Positions 1 through 10,700 of a stretch of 64,000 nt of DNA are shown piece by piece; the first letter of the stretch is position 1; every line of letters starts with the position of its first letter. Made by a program: the position numbers and the translations under genes. Origin of the DNA: Cyanophora paradoxa. Its lineage: Eukaryota > Glaucocystophyceae > Cyanophorales > Cyanophoraceae. The stretch spans positions 480,321 to 544,320 of the forward strand of contig QPMI01000044.1 in assembly GCA_004431415.1 (NCBI GenBank), given 5' to 3'. The notes below the pieces were generated by a model, which saw nothing but the letters and a program-made list of their open reading frames with translations, searched no databases and was not told the origin of the DNA.

Positions 1-1284
1 AAGGACCCCATGGTTCGCCGTGGCGTCGTACCCCGCTAGCCTAGCCCGCCCTCCGCGCCCGCTGACGGGCGGCTGCGCTCGCCCGGATCCCACCTAGCTC
101 TCCGCCGAGCTCCAGGGGAAGGGCGTCGACCTGGACGAGGACGGGGACGGAGTGCGGGTGGGCTGCTGCGGGCGCAGGCACAGTAAGCCCCGCGCCACCG
201 CGCCGCCCGTCGGGGCCGAGGCCGCGGCCGGCGCGGACGCCGAGCCCTCCATCGACACCGTCGTGGTCGCCCAGGTACACATACCCCTCCCAGTCTGCAA
301 TGCTTTGTACAGGATTCGAACCCGGGCCGCGCGCGGCGCAGGTGGCGAACATGCAGGCGAAGGCGGTCGGCTCGAAGCCGTTCGCCCCGGCGGCCAAGCC
401 GGGGGCCCCCGCCGCCTCCCCCGCCGTCGCTGCAGGCGCGCTCCTCCTCGTACCCCCCTCCGCCCCGCGCTCCTCATCGTACCCCCCCGCAGCGATGGCG
501 AAGGTGGCGAAGAAGCCCGGGAAGGCAAGCGCCTTCCAAGGCCTGGTGGGCAAGGTCGCCGCCGCCAAGCCGCCGGCCCCGGCCCCGGCCCCGGCGGCGC
601 CCGCCGCGCCGGCCGCGGCGGCCCCCGCCCGGCTCCGGCGAAGCCGGCGCCGGGCGCCCTCGCCGTCGCCACCATCAACAAGCAGGCGCGGCCGCCCGTC
701 GCGCAGCCGACCCCCGGTGCGGCCGCCCGAATCATTTCTGATCTGACCTGATGTAATCTGATCTGACCTGATCTGATTTGATCCCTTCGCGCAGCCGACC
801 AGAAGCCGCGCATCGTCCTCTACTCGGCGTGCCTGGACGAGCAGACGAGCCAGGACGGGCTCTTCGGCCGTGCGCGCGCCCCCGACCCAAATTTAAACCC
901 CGTCGGCTCAGGCTCAGGTGAGTCTGACAACTCAAACAGTGAAGAACAACGACTACCGCTACGCTGGGGCGCTCACGTACGCGTTCAAGCTCGCCCTCGA
1001 CTGCGCCAAGCAGGTGCGCCGGCTCAGCCTGGCAACCTCAGGCTCAGGCTCAGGTGAACCTGAGCCCCGGCCCCCCTCGGCCTCGCAGGCGGGCACGCAG
1101 CAGTCGCACGCGGTGATCTTCCAGGCCCTAAGCGACTTCATGCGCCAGCGGGCGCGCCCCGCCCCGCCCCGCCCTCGATCGAGCCGCCCCGGCCCTAATC
1201 GCCGCGCCGCAGAAACTGGCGCAGCGGCCCATTCTGAGCGCGTCTTACGACATGGAGGAGGAGAAGGAGGTCTTCGAGATCTAG
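1..1284 (+). CDS. metacaspase-like protease (C14 family), C-terminal part, 5' end outside the window
   Basis: Supported exons are about 98-274, 342-435, 493-554, 644-716, 795-869, 940-1013, 1089-1151 and 1213-1284 (stop TAG 1282-1284). The first opens after a splice acceptor at 96-97, so the gene starts upstream. Joined, the last five exons read like the p10-type end of type I metacaspases: a strand with YSACLDEQTSQDG (family pattern SGC-D-QTSAD), then YAGALTYAF (family GAMS-AF), a helix with QQSHAVIFQALSDFMR, and RPILSAS before the end (family KPQLSSSHP). Metacaspases are Arg/Lys-specific cysteine proteases; the catalytic His and Cys (DSCHSG) would lie upstream and are not visible. Odd: an Ala/Pro/Lys-rich linker of over 100 residues lies between the acidic DLDEDGDGV segment and the p10-like part. 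Introns 436-492 and 1152-1212 appear to be GC-AG. Family call is moderately confident, from motif order only. Confidence 0.6.
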
Positions 1285-1945
1285 GCGCCCCCGGCCCGCC
1301 AGCTGCTTCGGTCGAGCTCCGAGGGCCTGGCTCGGCCCGGCCCGGCCCGGCCCGGCGGCGGCCTACCTAGGGCTCGGCGGCCCGCCGGCCTTGCCATCGC
1401 GGGCCGAGCTCGCTCCGCCAGCCACCGGGATCAGGCCCAGGCCAGCCGGCCGCGGCCCAGCGACGGGCCTACTAGGCTACGTACACCAGGCCCTACCTAG
1501 CGTTTACTTACACGGGCCTACCTTCAAATTCGTCGACGTCTTTTGGAATTCGCAGTTTGTTCTTCAAGGCTTTAATTTGCGCGTTAATTTATAATTAGTA
1601 ATTGATTATAAAATTAGTCTTCGTCACGGCGTCTTTATCCAGTCTAGCTAGTCTATCCGCAGTGCAGTGCAGTGTTCTTGTTGCCGCAGTGCATAGGTAC
1701 TACCGGTATGTAAGGGCTTGAGTTCGTGTAAATATGCGCATCAATTGCAAACTCGTGAAGACCACTGGGTGCCCCAGCTCAGCGCGCGTGCCCTCGAGCC
1801 TCAGCCAACGAGAGTCATTGGCATTCTGGGGCCGGGCTGGCTGGACTAGCTGTATACAAAGCGGGGGGAGGGCGCGGCGACAGGAAAAGCAAGCTCAAGA
1901 TCTAGAGAGGAGGAAGGAGGAGGGGGCCGGGGCTGGGGCGGGGGC
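1285..1945. other. convergent intergenic region
   Basis: This stretch separates the 3' ends of the metacaspase-like gene (+) and the armadillo gene (-). It starts GC-rich with a short CCCGG tandem run near 1333-1357 and becomes AT-rich after about 1500. A small GCAGT tandem run sits near 1660-1672. I see no gene, tRNA or recognisable element; it probably holds both 3' UTRs. Confidence 0.6.
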
Positions 1946-4900
1946 CTACGCCATGGCGTCGCCGATGCCAGCCTCGTTGAAGGCTTCCTGGAGGCGCCGC
2001 AGGGAGGAGGAGATGAAGCCGGGGGGCAGGATGGGCCGCGAGAAGAGGCCCAGGGGGGTACCCTCCGAGAAGGACTCCTCCAGGGCCGAGAGGAGGCCCC
2101 GGGAGGCCGCGGGGGTAGAGGGCGTCGGGGGCGCCCCCGCCGCCCCGCGCGGCCCGCGCGGCTCGCCCTCCTCCTCGTCGTCCGACCCGCCCCGGCCCCG
2201 CGCGCCCCGCACGGAGAAATCGACGTACTCCACCTTGGCGGAAGGTTAGGGGGTAGAGGGGAAGAGCGGAACGGGAGGGGGGTACCAGGTTGTCTACGAT
2301 GAGGCGCAGCTGGCGCTCGAGCTTCAGGACGATGGCGGCCTCGACCTCGGAATCGGCGTACCCCGCCGGGCGGGGCCGGACGAGGAGGGGGGAGCTCGGG
2401 GCGGCGACTGCCGAGGGGCCGGCGGTCGGGGGCGAGGGGGCGGCGGCGGAGCGGGCCTTGCCGCTGCCCGTGAGGGACGTGGGCAGGCAGGAGGAGGAGG
2501 GGGAGGGCGGGGCCGCGGAGGAGAGGGGCAGGGGACCCGGTCCCTCCCCCGTGGGGGGGTACGTGGGCGCGGCGGCGCCGCCCCGGAGCGCGGCCTCGAG
2601 CTGGGCGCTCTTGACGCGGAGCTGCTCCTCGAGGCTGGCGGCGCGCCGGGCCGCCTCGGATCGCTCCGCCTGCGCCCGCTCGACCGCCTCCTGCGCCGCG
2701 CGCAGCTGCGCGGCGGCCGAGTCCGCTCGCTCCGCCCCCGCCGCCATCTGACGGGCGGGCGGGCGCCGCCTCAGCCAAAGCGGACGGCGCGAACCGCGCA
2801 CATAAGCACACGGACCTCCGCGGCCCTCTCAGCGAGGGCGGCGTCGGCGCGCTGGAGCTTGGCCTGAAGGTCCGCCACGGCCGCGTGCCTCCGCCGCGCC
2901 TGCTCCTCGGCCGCCTTCACCTCGAAGCGCAGCCTGTCTATGTGGTCCTCCACGTTGCCCGTGAGGAGCGCGAGCGCCTTGGCGCCGTCCCGCTGGGCCT
3001 TGGCCATCGTCCGGCGCCAGACCTCGGCGGCGATGAAGTTGGAGCCCTCGGCGGGGAGCCGGAGCGACTGCGGCGCGGCCTTGGCCAGGTCCTGGCTCAC
3101 GAAGGCCGAGAGCGCGCGCATCCCGCCCGCGTCGCACACGCGCGCCCTGTTCCGCGCTGCGGGCGAAAAAGTAGCAGTCAAGAGGAGCGTTCGCCTCTCC
3201 GAAATTCCTAAGAGGGAGGGAAAGGTGTGCGCACGGAGCTGGGCGACGCGGTGGAGGACGCGGGCGGCGCCGCGGCGGCACTCCGCGCTCTCGTCGCCGA
3301 GCATGGCTAAGAGGGCGGGCACGGCGCCCCGCTCGCCCAGCTGCTGCTGCACGTCCTCTGCGAGCGGTGCGAACGAACGAAGGGAGGGAGGGAGGAGCCT
3401 CAGCCGGCCGCCGCCTCGAACGCGAACGAAGGAGCGGTGCGTACCCAGGACGGCGAGGTGCGAGAGGCACTTGCCAGCGAAGACGCGGACCGCCTCTTCC
3501 GGGGAACGAAGGAGGGCCAGAAGCGGATCCAGTACCCCCTCGTCCACCAGGCGGCCCCGCAGCTCGGCTGCGGCTCGGGGCTCAGGGGGGGTACATGAGG
3601 CTCGCAGGGGGTACAGGAGGCTCACGGTTCTGGGAGAGAACGCGGAAGACCTTGCAGCTCGCCAGCTGCAGGGGGGAAGAAGTCAGGGAAGGGGGGGCGG
3701 GGGCGGGAGGGGGTACGGGTGCCTGGAGCTGGGGTTCCCCCTGCGCCTTGAGGAACGCGACGAGCTTCGGGAGAACGTTCTCCTTCGCGATCCACTGCTG
3801 GCGCTCCTCTGCGAACGAAGCGATGAGCAAAGGAAAGGAAAGAAAGAGAAAGGAAAAGGCTTTAAAAGGGGGGGAGGGGGGGGGGGGGGAGAAGCGCACT
3901 GTCCAGGGCCAAGTTCGCGAGCGCCTCGCAGGTGCTCCGCTGCTCAGGTGAGTCAGGGGCGAATCGAGCGTCGGCGACGGCGCCGGCGCCGGCCCCGCCC
4001 CACCTGCAGCGAGACGCTGCTGCTCTTGAGGCACTTAAGGAGGGCCTCAAGCCCCTGGGCCTTCCGAAGGCTCCTGGCCTCGGCTTCCTTCGACGCTTCC
4101 GCCTCCTTCCCGTCGCCGGCGGACGCAGCGGACGCCATCGGCAGCGGCGGCCGGCTCGGGGCGTCCTCGTCACTGGAGAGGACCCCCCCGGCGAGCTCTG
4201 CGGGGGCGAGGGGGGATGCGCGGGTCAGAGGCGCGGGGAGGGGTACCGAAAAGCAGCGGCGCGTACCCTCCTCGGCGAGCCGCGAGATGGTTTGCACGGC
4301 GCGCACCTGCACCTCTTCCGCGCCGTCCGAGAGGGATTTGATCACCGCTGGCAGGTCGACGCTCACTGCGGGGGCGCGCGGCGCTCGGTTCCACAGCGGC
4401 GGAGCGAGCGCGACGGACCGCACCTTTGGGCTCGGGCGCGGCGGCCGCGGATGCGCCGGCGCCGGCGGCGTCAGGCTGGGCCGTCCCCGCGGTGGAGGAG
4501 CGGCTCCGCGTGAAGAACTGGGAGAAGGAGATGTCGGCGGCCGCGTTCTGCAGCTGCGGCAGGTTCGTGTCTGCGCCCAGCCAGCCGGTGAGAACGGGAG
4601 AAAGAAGAAGCAAGAGGAAGAGGAGGGAGAAGCCGCGCACCGACGACGTTGTCGATGAATTGGCTGACTTTCTTGCGCATCTCCGCCTCGCGCATCTTGT
4701 CTGTGAGAAGCAAGGAGATCAGGAGGCATTTCTAGTGCGAAAGGCGGAGATCGCACCTATGAACGCGGAGATCTTCCCTGGGGCGGCTGGCCCCGCCGGC
4801 CCCGCCGGCCCCGCAGGCGCGGCCGGGGCAGTTGCGTCGGCGGGGGCGACTGCATCGGCGGGCGCCTCCGCCTTTGCGGTTTCGACAGCATCGTTGGGCT

Positions 4901-5667
4901 GGTCCGAGGTGCCTTCGTCAGCCCGCGGCGTAGGGCTCGGGGACAGCGGCGGCGACTTGAATCGATCTGGCCTGTTTCGAAAAGCGAGGACACGGTCAGC
5001 GATAAAAGAAAGCTTGTGTCACTCAGCGCATCAGCGCAGCGCACAGGGACTCCTTGATGCGCTCGGGCAGCTTGCTCTCCTTCAACTTCTCGTGCACCTG
5101 GTCCACCTTGTCTGCGAGAGCGCGCGCTCCTTCAGATGTGTGTTCCTTGAGCTTGCTAAGCTGTTGGCCGCCGGATCGGTCAGATTGGCGCGCAAGCTGG
5201 AGCGTACGTTAACCATGCTCGCACCTTGTCGAAGATGGAGACGCGGAGGGATGAAGTCGTCTCTAGCTTCCCTTCGACGGGCTTTCCTTCGTCCACCGAT
5301 CCAGTCAACGGCGTGGCTGCCGGCGACGCGCTAGACGGTGATGCAGCGCCCGGAAGCTCGGCATCGGCCTCGGACGAGACGGTCGCTGCGACTGCCGGCA
5401 CAGCGGCGCTTTCTGCTGCAGCAGCATCGCCTTCGGGCGGCTGCTTTGTCGGCGTGGTGGGCTCGTCCTTGGTGCCATCTTTTGACACCGATAAGCGGGC
5501 CCGGAAGGCCGCGAAGTTCTCCCTGCGGCGAGAGAAGCGCGTTAGCGGCGGTCGCACGCGCGGCAGCTCGCCGGGGGCGCGCGGACCGCAAGCTCGCCAT
5601 TGTGTGTACCCGTCACGGGCGATACGAGCGCGGGATCCCGGCAACGCGAACACAGCAGCGGCAGCAT
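1946..5667 (-). CDS. armadillo-repeat protein with C-terminal coiled coil
   Basis: Transcribed right to left. The ATG at 5667-5665 is preferred: joining 5667-5558 to 5522-5225 through a 35-nt GT-AG intron keeps frame; an ATG at 5600 is the alternative. The N-terminal part holds a Thr/Pro/Ala-rich stretch, an amphipathic Lys/Glu helix (5160-5045) and an Ala/Gly/Pro-rich linker. Armadillo/HEAT-like helices follow: DLPAVIKSLSDGAEEVQVRA (near 4350), GLEALLKCLKSS (near 4050), KENVLPKLVAFLKAQGEP (near 3790), LVDEGVLDPLLALLRSPEEA (near 3560) and ERGAVPALLAMLGDESAECR (near 3310). A charged coiled coil follows (about 2945-2580), then a disordered Pro/Ser/Gly region, and the tail ends GIGDAMA before the stop at 1946-1948. 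Armadillo arrays form protein-binding superhelices; the partner is unknown. At least one intron (end of the exon near 5045) seems to need a GC donor. Exact exon borders below 4.3 kb were not all resolved. Confidence 0.65.
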
Positions 5668-5814
5668 GAGCTTCGTATCAGCGGCACCGCTAGCGCAGCG
5701 CAGGCCAGAGGCGACCCTGCGGCCCGGGGCGCACCCGATCTCGCCTCAATTCTTGGCCACACGCGCGTGCGGGCATGCTGCGGTGACTGGGGTGGTAAGG
5801 AGCAAGTGCGTTTC
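5668..5814. promoter_or_regulatory. short divergent (bidirectional) promoter interval
   Basis: Only about 147 bp separate the preferred start codons of the armadillo gene (-) and the DUF177 gene (+). The interval must contain both 5' UTRs and core promoters if the starts are right. It is GC-rich and I see no TATA box. The coupling suggests possible co-regulation; that is inference from spacing alone. Confidence 0.4.
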
Positions 5815-7477
5815 ATGCTTTGGAACGTTGCAGCTACAGCGCTGCTCACGTTCAGGGCGCCAGGTCGATCTTTCTGGCCGGCAGCCTTCCCGTATCAGCG
5901 AGCTTCCGGGGGCGCGCTCCGCAGCCTCCTCGCCTCTGTATTGAGGCCAAGAAGGGCGGTATGTCGGCCGATTTCGACGATAGCGAGTGGGACAGCGAGA
6001 AGGGCCTCGGGACCGAGCTCACCACAGGCGTACGTCGCACGCTCGCGCCTGCGGGGCTCGGGGACGCTCACGACACATGCGCAGACGTGGGCGGATGGCA
6101 TCGAAGCTCTGGAGCGGCAGATGCGCATCGACGCTGAGAGCAAGGGCGCAGGAAGGGCGCGCGAGAGCGCCCGTCCCTCCCGACTCGGCCGCGGGCTTAC
6201 CGCCCGCTCCGCTGCTCTGCAGGTCGTGAGCAGCATGAAGCTCACGCGGCAAGACCTCTTGCAGCCCGGCGCCGTCCTCACTTTCCACAAAGTCACCACG
6301 CAGGTGCGGCCGCTCCCGTTCCCGCGCGCCAAGCCTGCCTTCGCCCTTCGCCGGCGCCCACGAACGCGCGGCCGCACAGGTGGACGTCGGTGTCGAAGAT
6401 CTGGGGCCCCCGACCACCCCCGTGCGCGTACCCCGCCCCTCTCCCCCATCCCCCTCCCGCGCCCGAGCTCGGCGGGGGTACAGGTGGTCGTGGATCTCGA
6501 GGTGCAGAAGGTGCGGGCGGACTGGTTCGCCCGCGGCGAGGTTCGAACCCTCGTCAACCTCGTCTGCGGTCCGCCCCGTACCCCAATCCCCCCCCCCCCT
6601 CCCGCCTCCCCTTACCGTGTACCCTCCTCCCCAAGACCGCTGCGCGTGCGACTACAAGGAGAGCATCGAAGCGCCTTGGACCATGTGGATCACAACCAAG
6701 GCCGGTGCGGGCGGTACCCCTCCCCGCCCCGCCCCGATCGTACCCCCGACCGGGACCCTGCTCCCCCCCCCCCCCCTTCTCTCTCGGGCCCCTCTTTCCG
6801 TAGATCTCGAAGAGCTCCCCGATGACGAGGTATCCCCCTCAACCCCCACTGCCTCTTCGCGTACCCCTTTGTCCTGCTTAGCCCATCTTCCCAGGATGCG
6901 GTGATGGTGATGGGGCCGAACGTCGACGCCATCGACATCAGGTGCCTTCCCCCCCCCCTCCCCCCCCCCCCCCGCTCCGGCGGAAGCCGATCCCATCCGT
7001 TCCCCCCATCCGTCTTCGAATCCCGTACCCCCGCAGCGGAGTGGTGCGGGATACGGTCTACTCGTCGGTCCCCTCGCGCTGCCTCTGCAAACAGGACTGC
7101 AAGGCGCGTCCCCCCCCCCCCCCCCGCCCGGCGTTCGCCTTACCGCCCCCCCCCCCCAGGGCCTTTGTCAGCGGTGCGGGGCGGACCTGAACGCGGGAGA
7201 GTGCGGCTGCGGGGGGGACGAGCCCGGCCCGGAGGACGTACCCCTCCAGTGGGCGGGCCTGGCCGAGCTGGTCAAGTCGGGGGCACTGGACGCTGCTTTC
7301 AAGGACAAGGGAGGCAAGGGGAGGGGGCAGGGCCTCTCGAAGGGCCTGGCCAAGGGGGGGCCCAAGGCCGGCGCCCCTCCATCTACCCCCGAGCCCTCGG
7401 CCTCCTCCGAGGCGCCCAAGCGGCGCGGGCGGCCCCGCAAGCGGCCGCTGACCCCCGGTAATCCCGACCTGAACTAG
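5815..7477 (+). CDS. YceD/DUF177-family protein, probably plastid-targeted
   Basis: Eleven exons join in one frame to 328 aa: 5815-5863, 5899-6029, 6085-6156, 6223-6303, 6380-6421, 6484-6568, 6636-6704, 6804-6829, 6895-6941, 7037-7103, 7160-7477. The family signature is clear: VCDRCAC (C153, C156, C158), then SRCLCKQDCK, GLCQRCGADLN and ECGCGG (C216 to C240), matching the paired cysteines and the DCKGLC--CG--LN segment of DUF177. Bacterial YceD and plant DUF177 proteins are needed for 23S rRNA accumulation in bacteria and plastids. The leader MLWNVAATALLTFRAPASF is hydrophobic and then basic, compatible with a bipartite plastid presequence with Phe near the cleavage point. Odd: the C-terminal extension ends in an AT-hook-like RRGRPRKRP (about 310-319). 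The first intron is 35 nt; introns 6157-6222 and 7104-7159 are GC-AG. An upstream ATG at 5666 is a less likely start. Confidence 0.82.
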
Positions 7478-7996
7478 AGCCCGAGTTCGAGTCCGCACCG
7501 TTCCATACGCTTCGCTGTGATCCAGCCTGCAGCTGGCAGTGATCATGAATGCGAGTGGCCATATGCATAAGCATATGCATGGGAAGCGCCCTTGTAGCTC
7601 GCGATCGGTCGCTGCCGGGGTCAAGGGGCGTCGGCACAGATTAGGGCGAATTTAGGAAGCGACTAGACTAGTAGTACTGCCAGGCTGTATCATGTACTAA
7701 GTTCGACCGTTACACAGCTGCGATCACAGTATACGCACCTACGACAGTGCGGTCGCTATGATAGCTATATAGTATGGCACACATAAATCATATGGTGGCC
7801 TTTCGAATTCAAACTTTCAGGTCTTGAAGTAACCAGCAGTAGCAACGACAAGATCCTAGCTCTGCTCGTACGCTGCATACTAAACTGACAATTACACAAG
7901 CTTCGAAAATTCATATGTACGTACACTAACAGGCCTAGCTAATAGGTAAAGCTAGAAGATGTAGAACACGCCATATATATCGAAAGTTGCGCTTCG
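7478..7996. other. convergent intergenic region and 3' flank of giant gene A
   Basis: It lies between the stop of the DUF177 gene (+) and the stop of giant gene A (-). The stretch is AT-richer than the genes and has short palindromes such as CATATGCATAAGCATATG near 7560. From about 7,790 on, it is clearly homologous to 35,938-36,175, the 3' flank of giant gene B, so the duplicated block includes about 200 bp beyond the stop codon. No gene was recognised. Confidence 0.6.
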
Positions 7997-10700
7997 TCAC
8001 AGGCGGATGGCGACCGCGGCGGCTCTGCCATCGTCGCCCTTGGGGGGTGCCCTGCCTGCCCCTGCATTCGCCTGCTGCGGAGCGCCCGCACCGGCGATAG
8101 CGCTCGAGCTGGAGTTGCCGGCCCCGCTCGAGGTCGAGCCCGAGAGATCGATGGGCCGCACGGGGAGGTTGGGGATGGGGAGCGCGGCCCCCGCGAAGCT
8201 GTAGGCGTAGCGGCTGCTGGGGCCGGCGCCGCCGACGGCGGGGAGCGCCGACATTGACGCTGCCGCGGACAGTGGGAATCCGAAGGGCGGGAGGGCATGG
8301 GGCCGGGAGGGGCGGCCGCTGGCGCCAGCGCTCCGGCCCGTTGCCAAAGTTGCATCCGGCACGAAAGATGACGGAGGGAAAGGTCGCTGGGCCGACTTGG
8401 ATCTGGAGGCCTCTCCAGCGCCGTCTTCATCATATATGTCGATCAGGCCCTCAATTTGTCCGAAGCTGTTGCTTCGCCTTCGGTTCATTCGGGCCTCTTC
8501 ACGCGCGGATTTCGTGGGCCTAGGCCTCGTGGGTGTGCCCGAACTCGAACTCAGCGAGACGACATGTACAGTGGCTGCGTGTGGTCTGCAGCTGTCCGCG
8601 ACATCTCGAGCTCCGTGGGAGCGAGGCTGCATCTCTATTTTTGGATGCACTGTCAACGGCTCGCTTGCGACCGATCCGTCGACGACGGAGTCTTCTCCTG
8701 TATCGGCGTCGCGGCGCGGCTTCTGCGTTTCGCATTAGATTGGAGCTTTGAAGTGCGCCGTTTTAGTTTAAATTTCATGCGATTAAAGGGAGCGGTCGCT
8801 CATCACCTTGACGAAGTATCGCGCGGTGAGGAATGCGACTGCAATCTGGCCTCCGACCTGCCGCGAGCCGCTTCGTCAGCAGCGGACGAGTCGCGATCGC
8901 GAGATGGACAGCGTCGCAGTTGTAACGTGCGCACGGCGATGGCGGTCTGCGTGAGGGACGACAGGTCCGCCAGCATGTCGGCCACCGTGGCCTTCACCTT
9001 GCGGTACACCTGCGGCAGGGCGCGTCAACACGAATGACGCGCTGTCGACTCGCGAGCGGCTGGAGGCGAGCGCACCATGACGTAAATGTTGTCGATGTTG
9101 AAGAGGACGCGGAAGGCGACCGACTCTCCAGCACACTCCGGGTCGGAGAGCGGTTTCGTGAACGAGCAGAGGGCCTGGCAGCAGCGGGCCGGAGCGAAAT
9201 GAGATAAATACTGATGAGATTGAAAGGGGTGGAAATCAGGAGATACGCACGAAGGATCCCTCGCCCTTCTCGGCCGCGCGGTTGTCAGCTGGACGCAGGG
9301 CCGCGTCGTACCGCGGCGTCCCGTCGCGCTCGTCCTGTAAACGCGCGCGCCTCATCGTCAGATGCATGCGCGCAAACCGCGGCGCGGGTACAAGCAACCG
9401 TGACGTTCAGACCTCGAAGTGCAGCGGGAATAGAGACACGGGGATGGTGACCGGGAGCGTGCCGCGGAAGACGGAGAACTCGGCTTGCGAGGTGGGCACG
9501 ATCACGCCCTCGATGGAGAGGTTAGACGGAACCTGCTTCGCGCATCAGTGAACGCAATTACAACAACCCAGCTTCATGCAAAGACGAACGTGGATGGCGT
9601 AGTTGATGGCGACCGCAAACGCGAGGCGCGATACGAGGCGGAAGTCGACTGTCACGTTGCTGGCCGCCAAGAGACGGCATTGTTTGCACCGCCAGGTCAC
9701 TCTGCGCGCACGCATGAGGAATCACAGTAGTGTAGCTGTTGCATGCACGTCGAAGCATGAACGGACAAGCAACTACGGCGTGCAGCGATGAAGCTCGTTT
9801 CAGCAACTGGCTCGGGCGAACCATCGACGGGCCCGATGCCCGAAACGAACACGTCGACACCAGCGCGCCCGTCTAAGCGGGATAGCGATGCGTTGCCGGA
9901 GCTCTCTCCTACTCGTCTCACGATCTGACAGGGACCTGCACGAGTGCCCATGATCAGAAGCTCTGCGAATCAACAAAAACAAAGCAGAAAACAATTCAAA
10001 GTTCACCGGCGAATCCAGCGAAGGAGGCCGTGACGTTCAGAGGGCCGGCGATGCTGGCAGCCGACGGCGAGGCCCCCGGCTGGAGCGTCTGGATGATACT
10101 GAAGTTTGCGATGGACTGGGCATGCGCACGAATGCCGAGCGGTCAGAGCCCACGCATTGCAGCATGGCACATCTCGGAATTGAAGCGCACAAATTGCAGG
10201 AGAACGTAGCCGGCTGCGATGGCGGCGAGACCGATGCCGATCATCGTGAAGACAACGCCGAAGCGAGTCTTTTCGTTCTCCTCTTCGTCCTCCGCCGCTT
10301 CCTTTTCTTCCGTTTTTGCGGACGCGCTTTTCGCTCCACCTTTTACTTCCTCGCGCTTGGTCGCGATGAGATCTGTATACAGCCGGTCGAGCTTGAGGAT
10401 CTGTCGACCGAGATGTTGGTGGCGGATATGAGCTTGAGAGAAGGCACAAGTGCCAGCGTACACGCTCAAATCGACGTTTTTTGCGCTCTTTGCGCTCGAG
10501 CTTCCGCTCCGAAGGAGCAGCCAACGGAATCTATGCGGGGGTTGATTCTACAATGCGAGATTCTTACGAACGAACGCATCGAGCGCACCTTCAAATACGA
10601 GTAGAGGCAGACGCCGGCAAGGATGAGCAGGACTCCAGTGCACGCCACCAGCACCGCGAAAATCTGTGCACGGTACGAATTTATTTTCCAGGCCTAGGAG
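7997..10700 (-). other. copy A: membrane segments, luminal-type domain and C-terminal tail
   Basis: Two hydrophobic segments are visible: VACTGVLLILAGVCLYSYL (about 10,650-10,590) and VVFTMIGIGLAAIAAGYVLL (about 10,265-10,190). Between them lies a Lys/Glu-rich loop (KTEEKEAAEDEEENEK). After the second comes a segment with N-glycosylation sequons and the phrase IIQTLQPGASPSAASIAGPL, then a stretch with ECAGESVAFRVLFNIDNIYV and YRKVKATVADMLADLSSL. The last exon (8656-7997) is Ser/Ala/Pro/Gly-rich and begins with a basic patch (MNRRRSNSFGQ). Predicted topology is outside GCC domain, TM1, inside loop, TM2, outside domain; where the tail lies is unclear because no third membrane segment is obvious. 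The intron after TM2 works best with a GC donor. Confidence 0.55.

Noticed and set aside
300-345. tRNA-like word GGATTCGAACCCGGG
   Set aside because: It resembles a T-arm read on the minus strand, but the arm does not pair and no acceptor, D or anticodon stem can be placed. It lies in an intron of the metacaspase-like gene.
152-813. Full-length reading of the 152-751 frame and the opposite-strand frame 94-813 as proteins
   Set aside because: The 152-751 frame runs through two introns and is only partly exonic. The minus-strand frame is its GC-rich shadow.
5331-5600. ATG at 5600 as the start of the armadillo gene
   Set aside because: It needs a GC-AG first intron to reach the main frame, whereas the ATG at 5667 joins through a canonical 35-nt GT-AG intron. 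Not excluded, but less likely.
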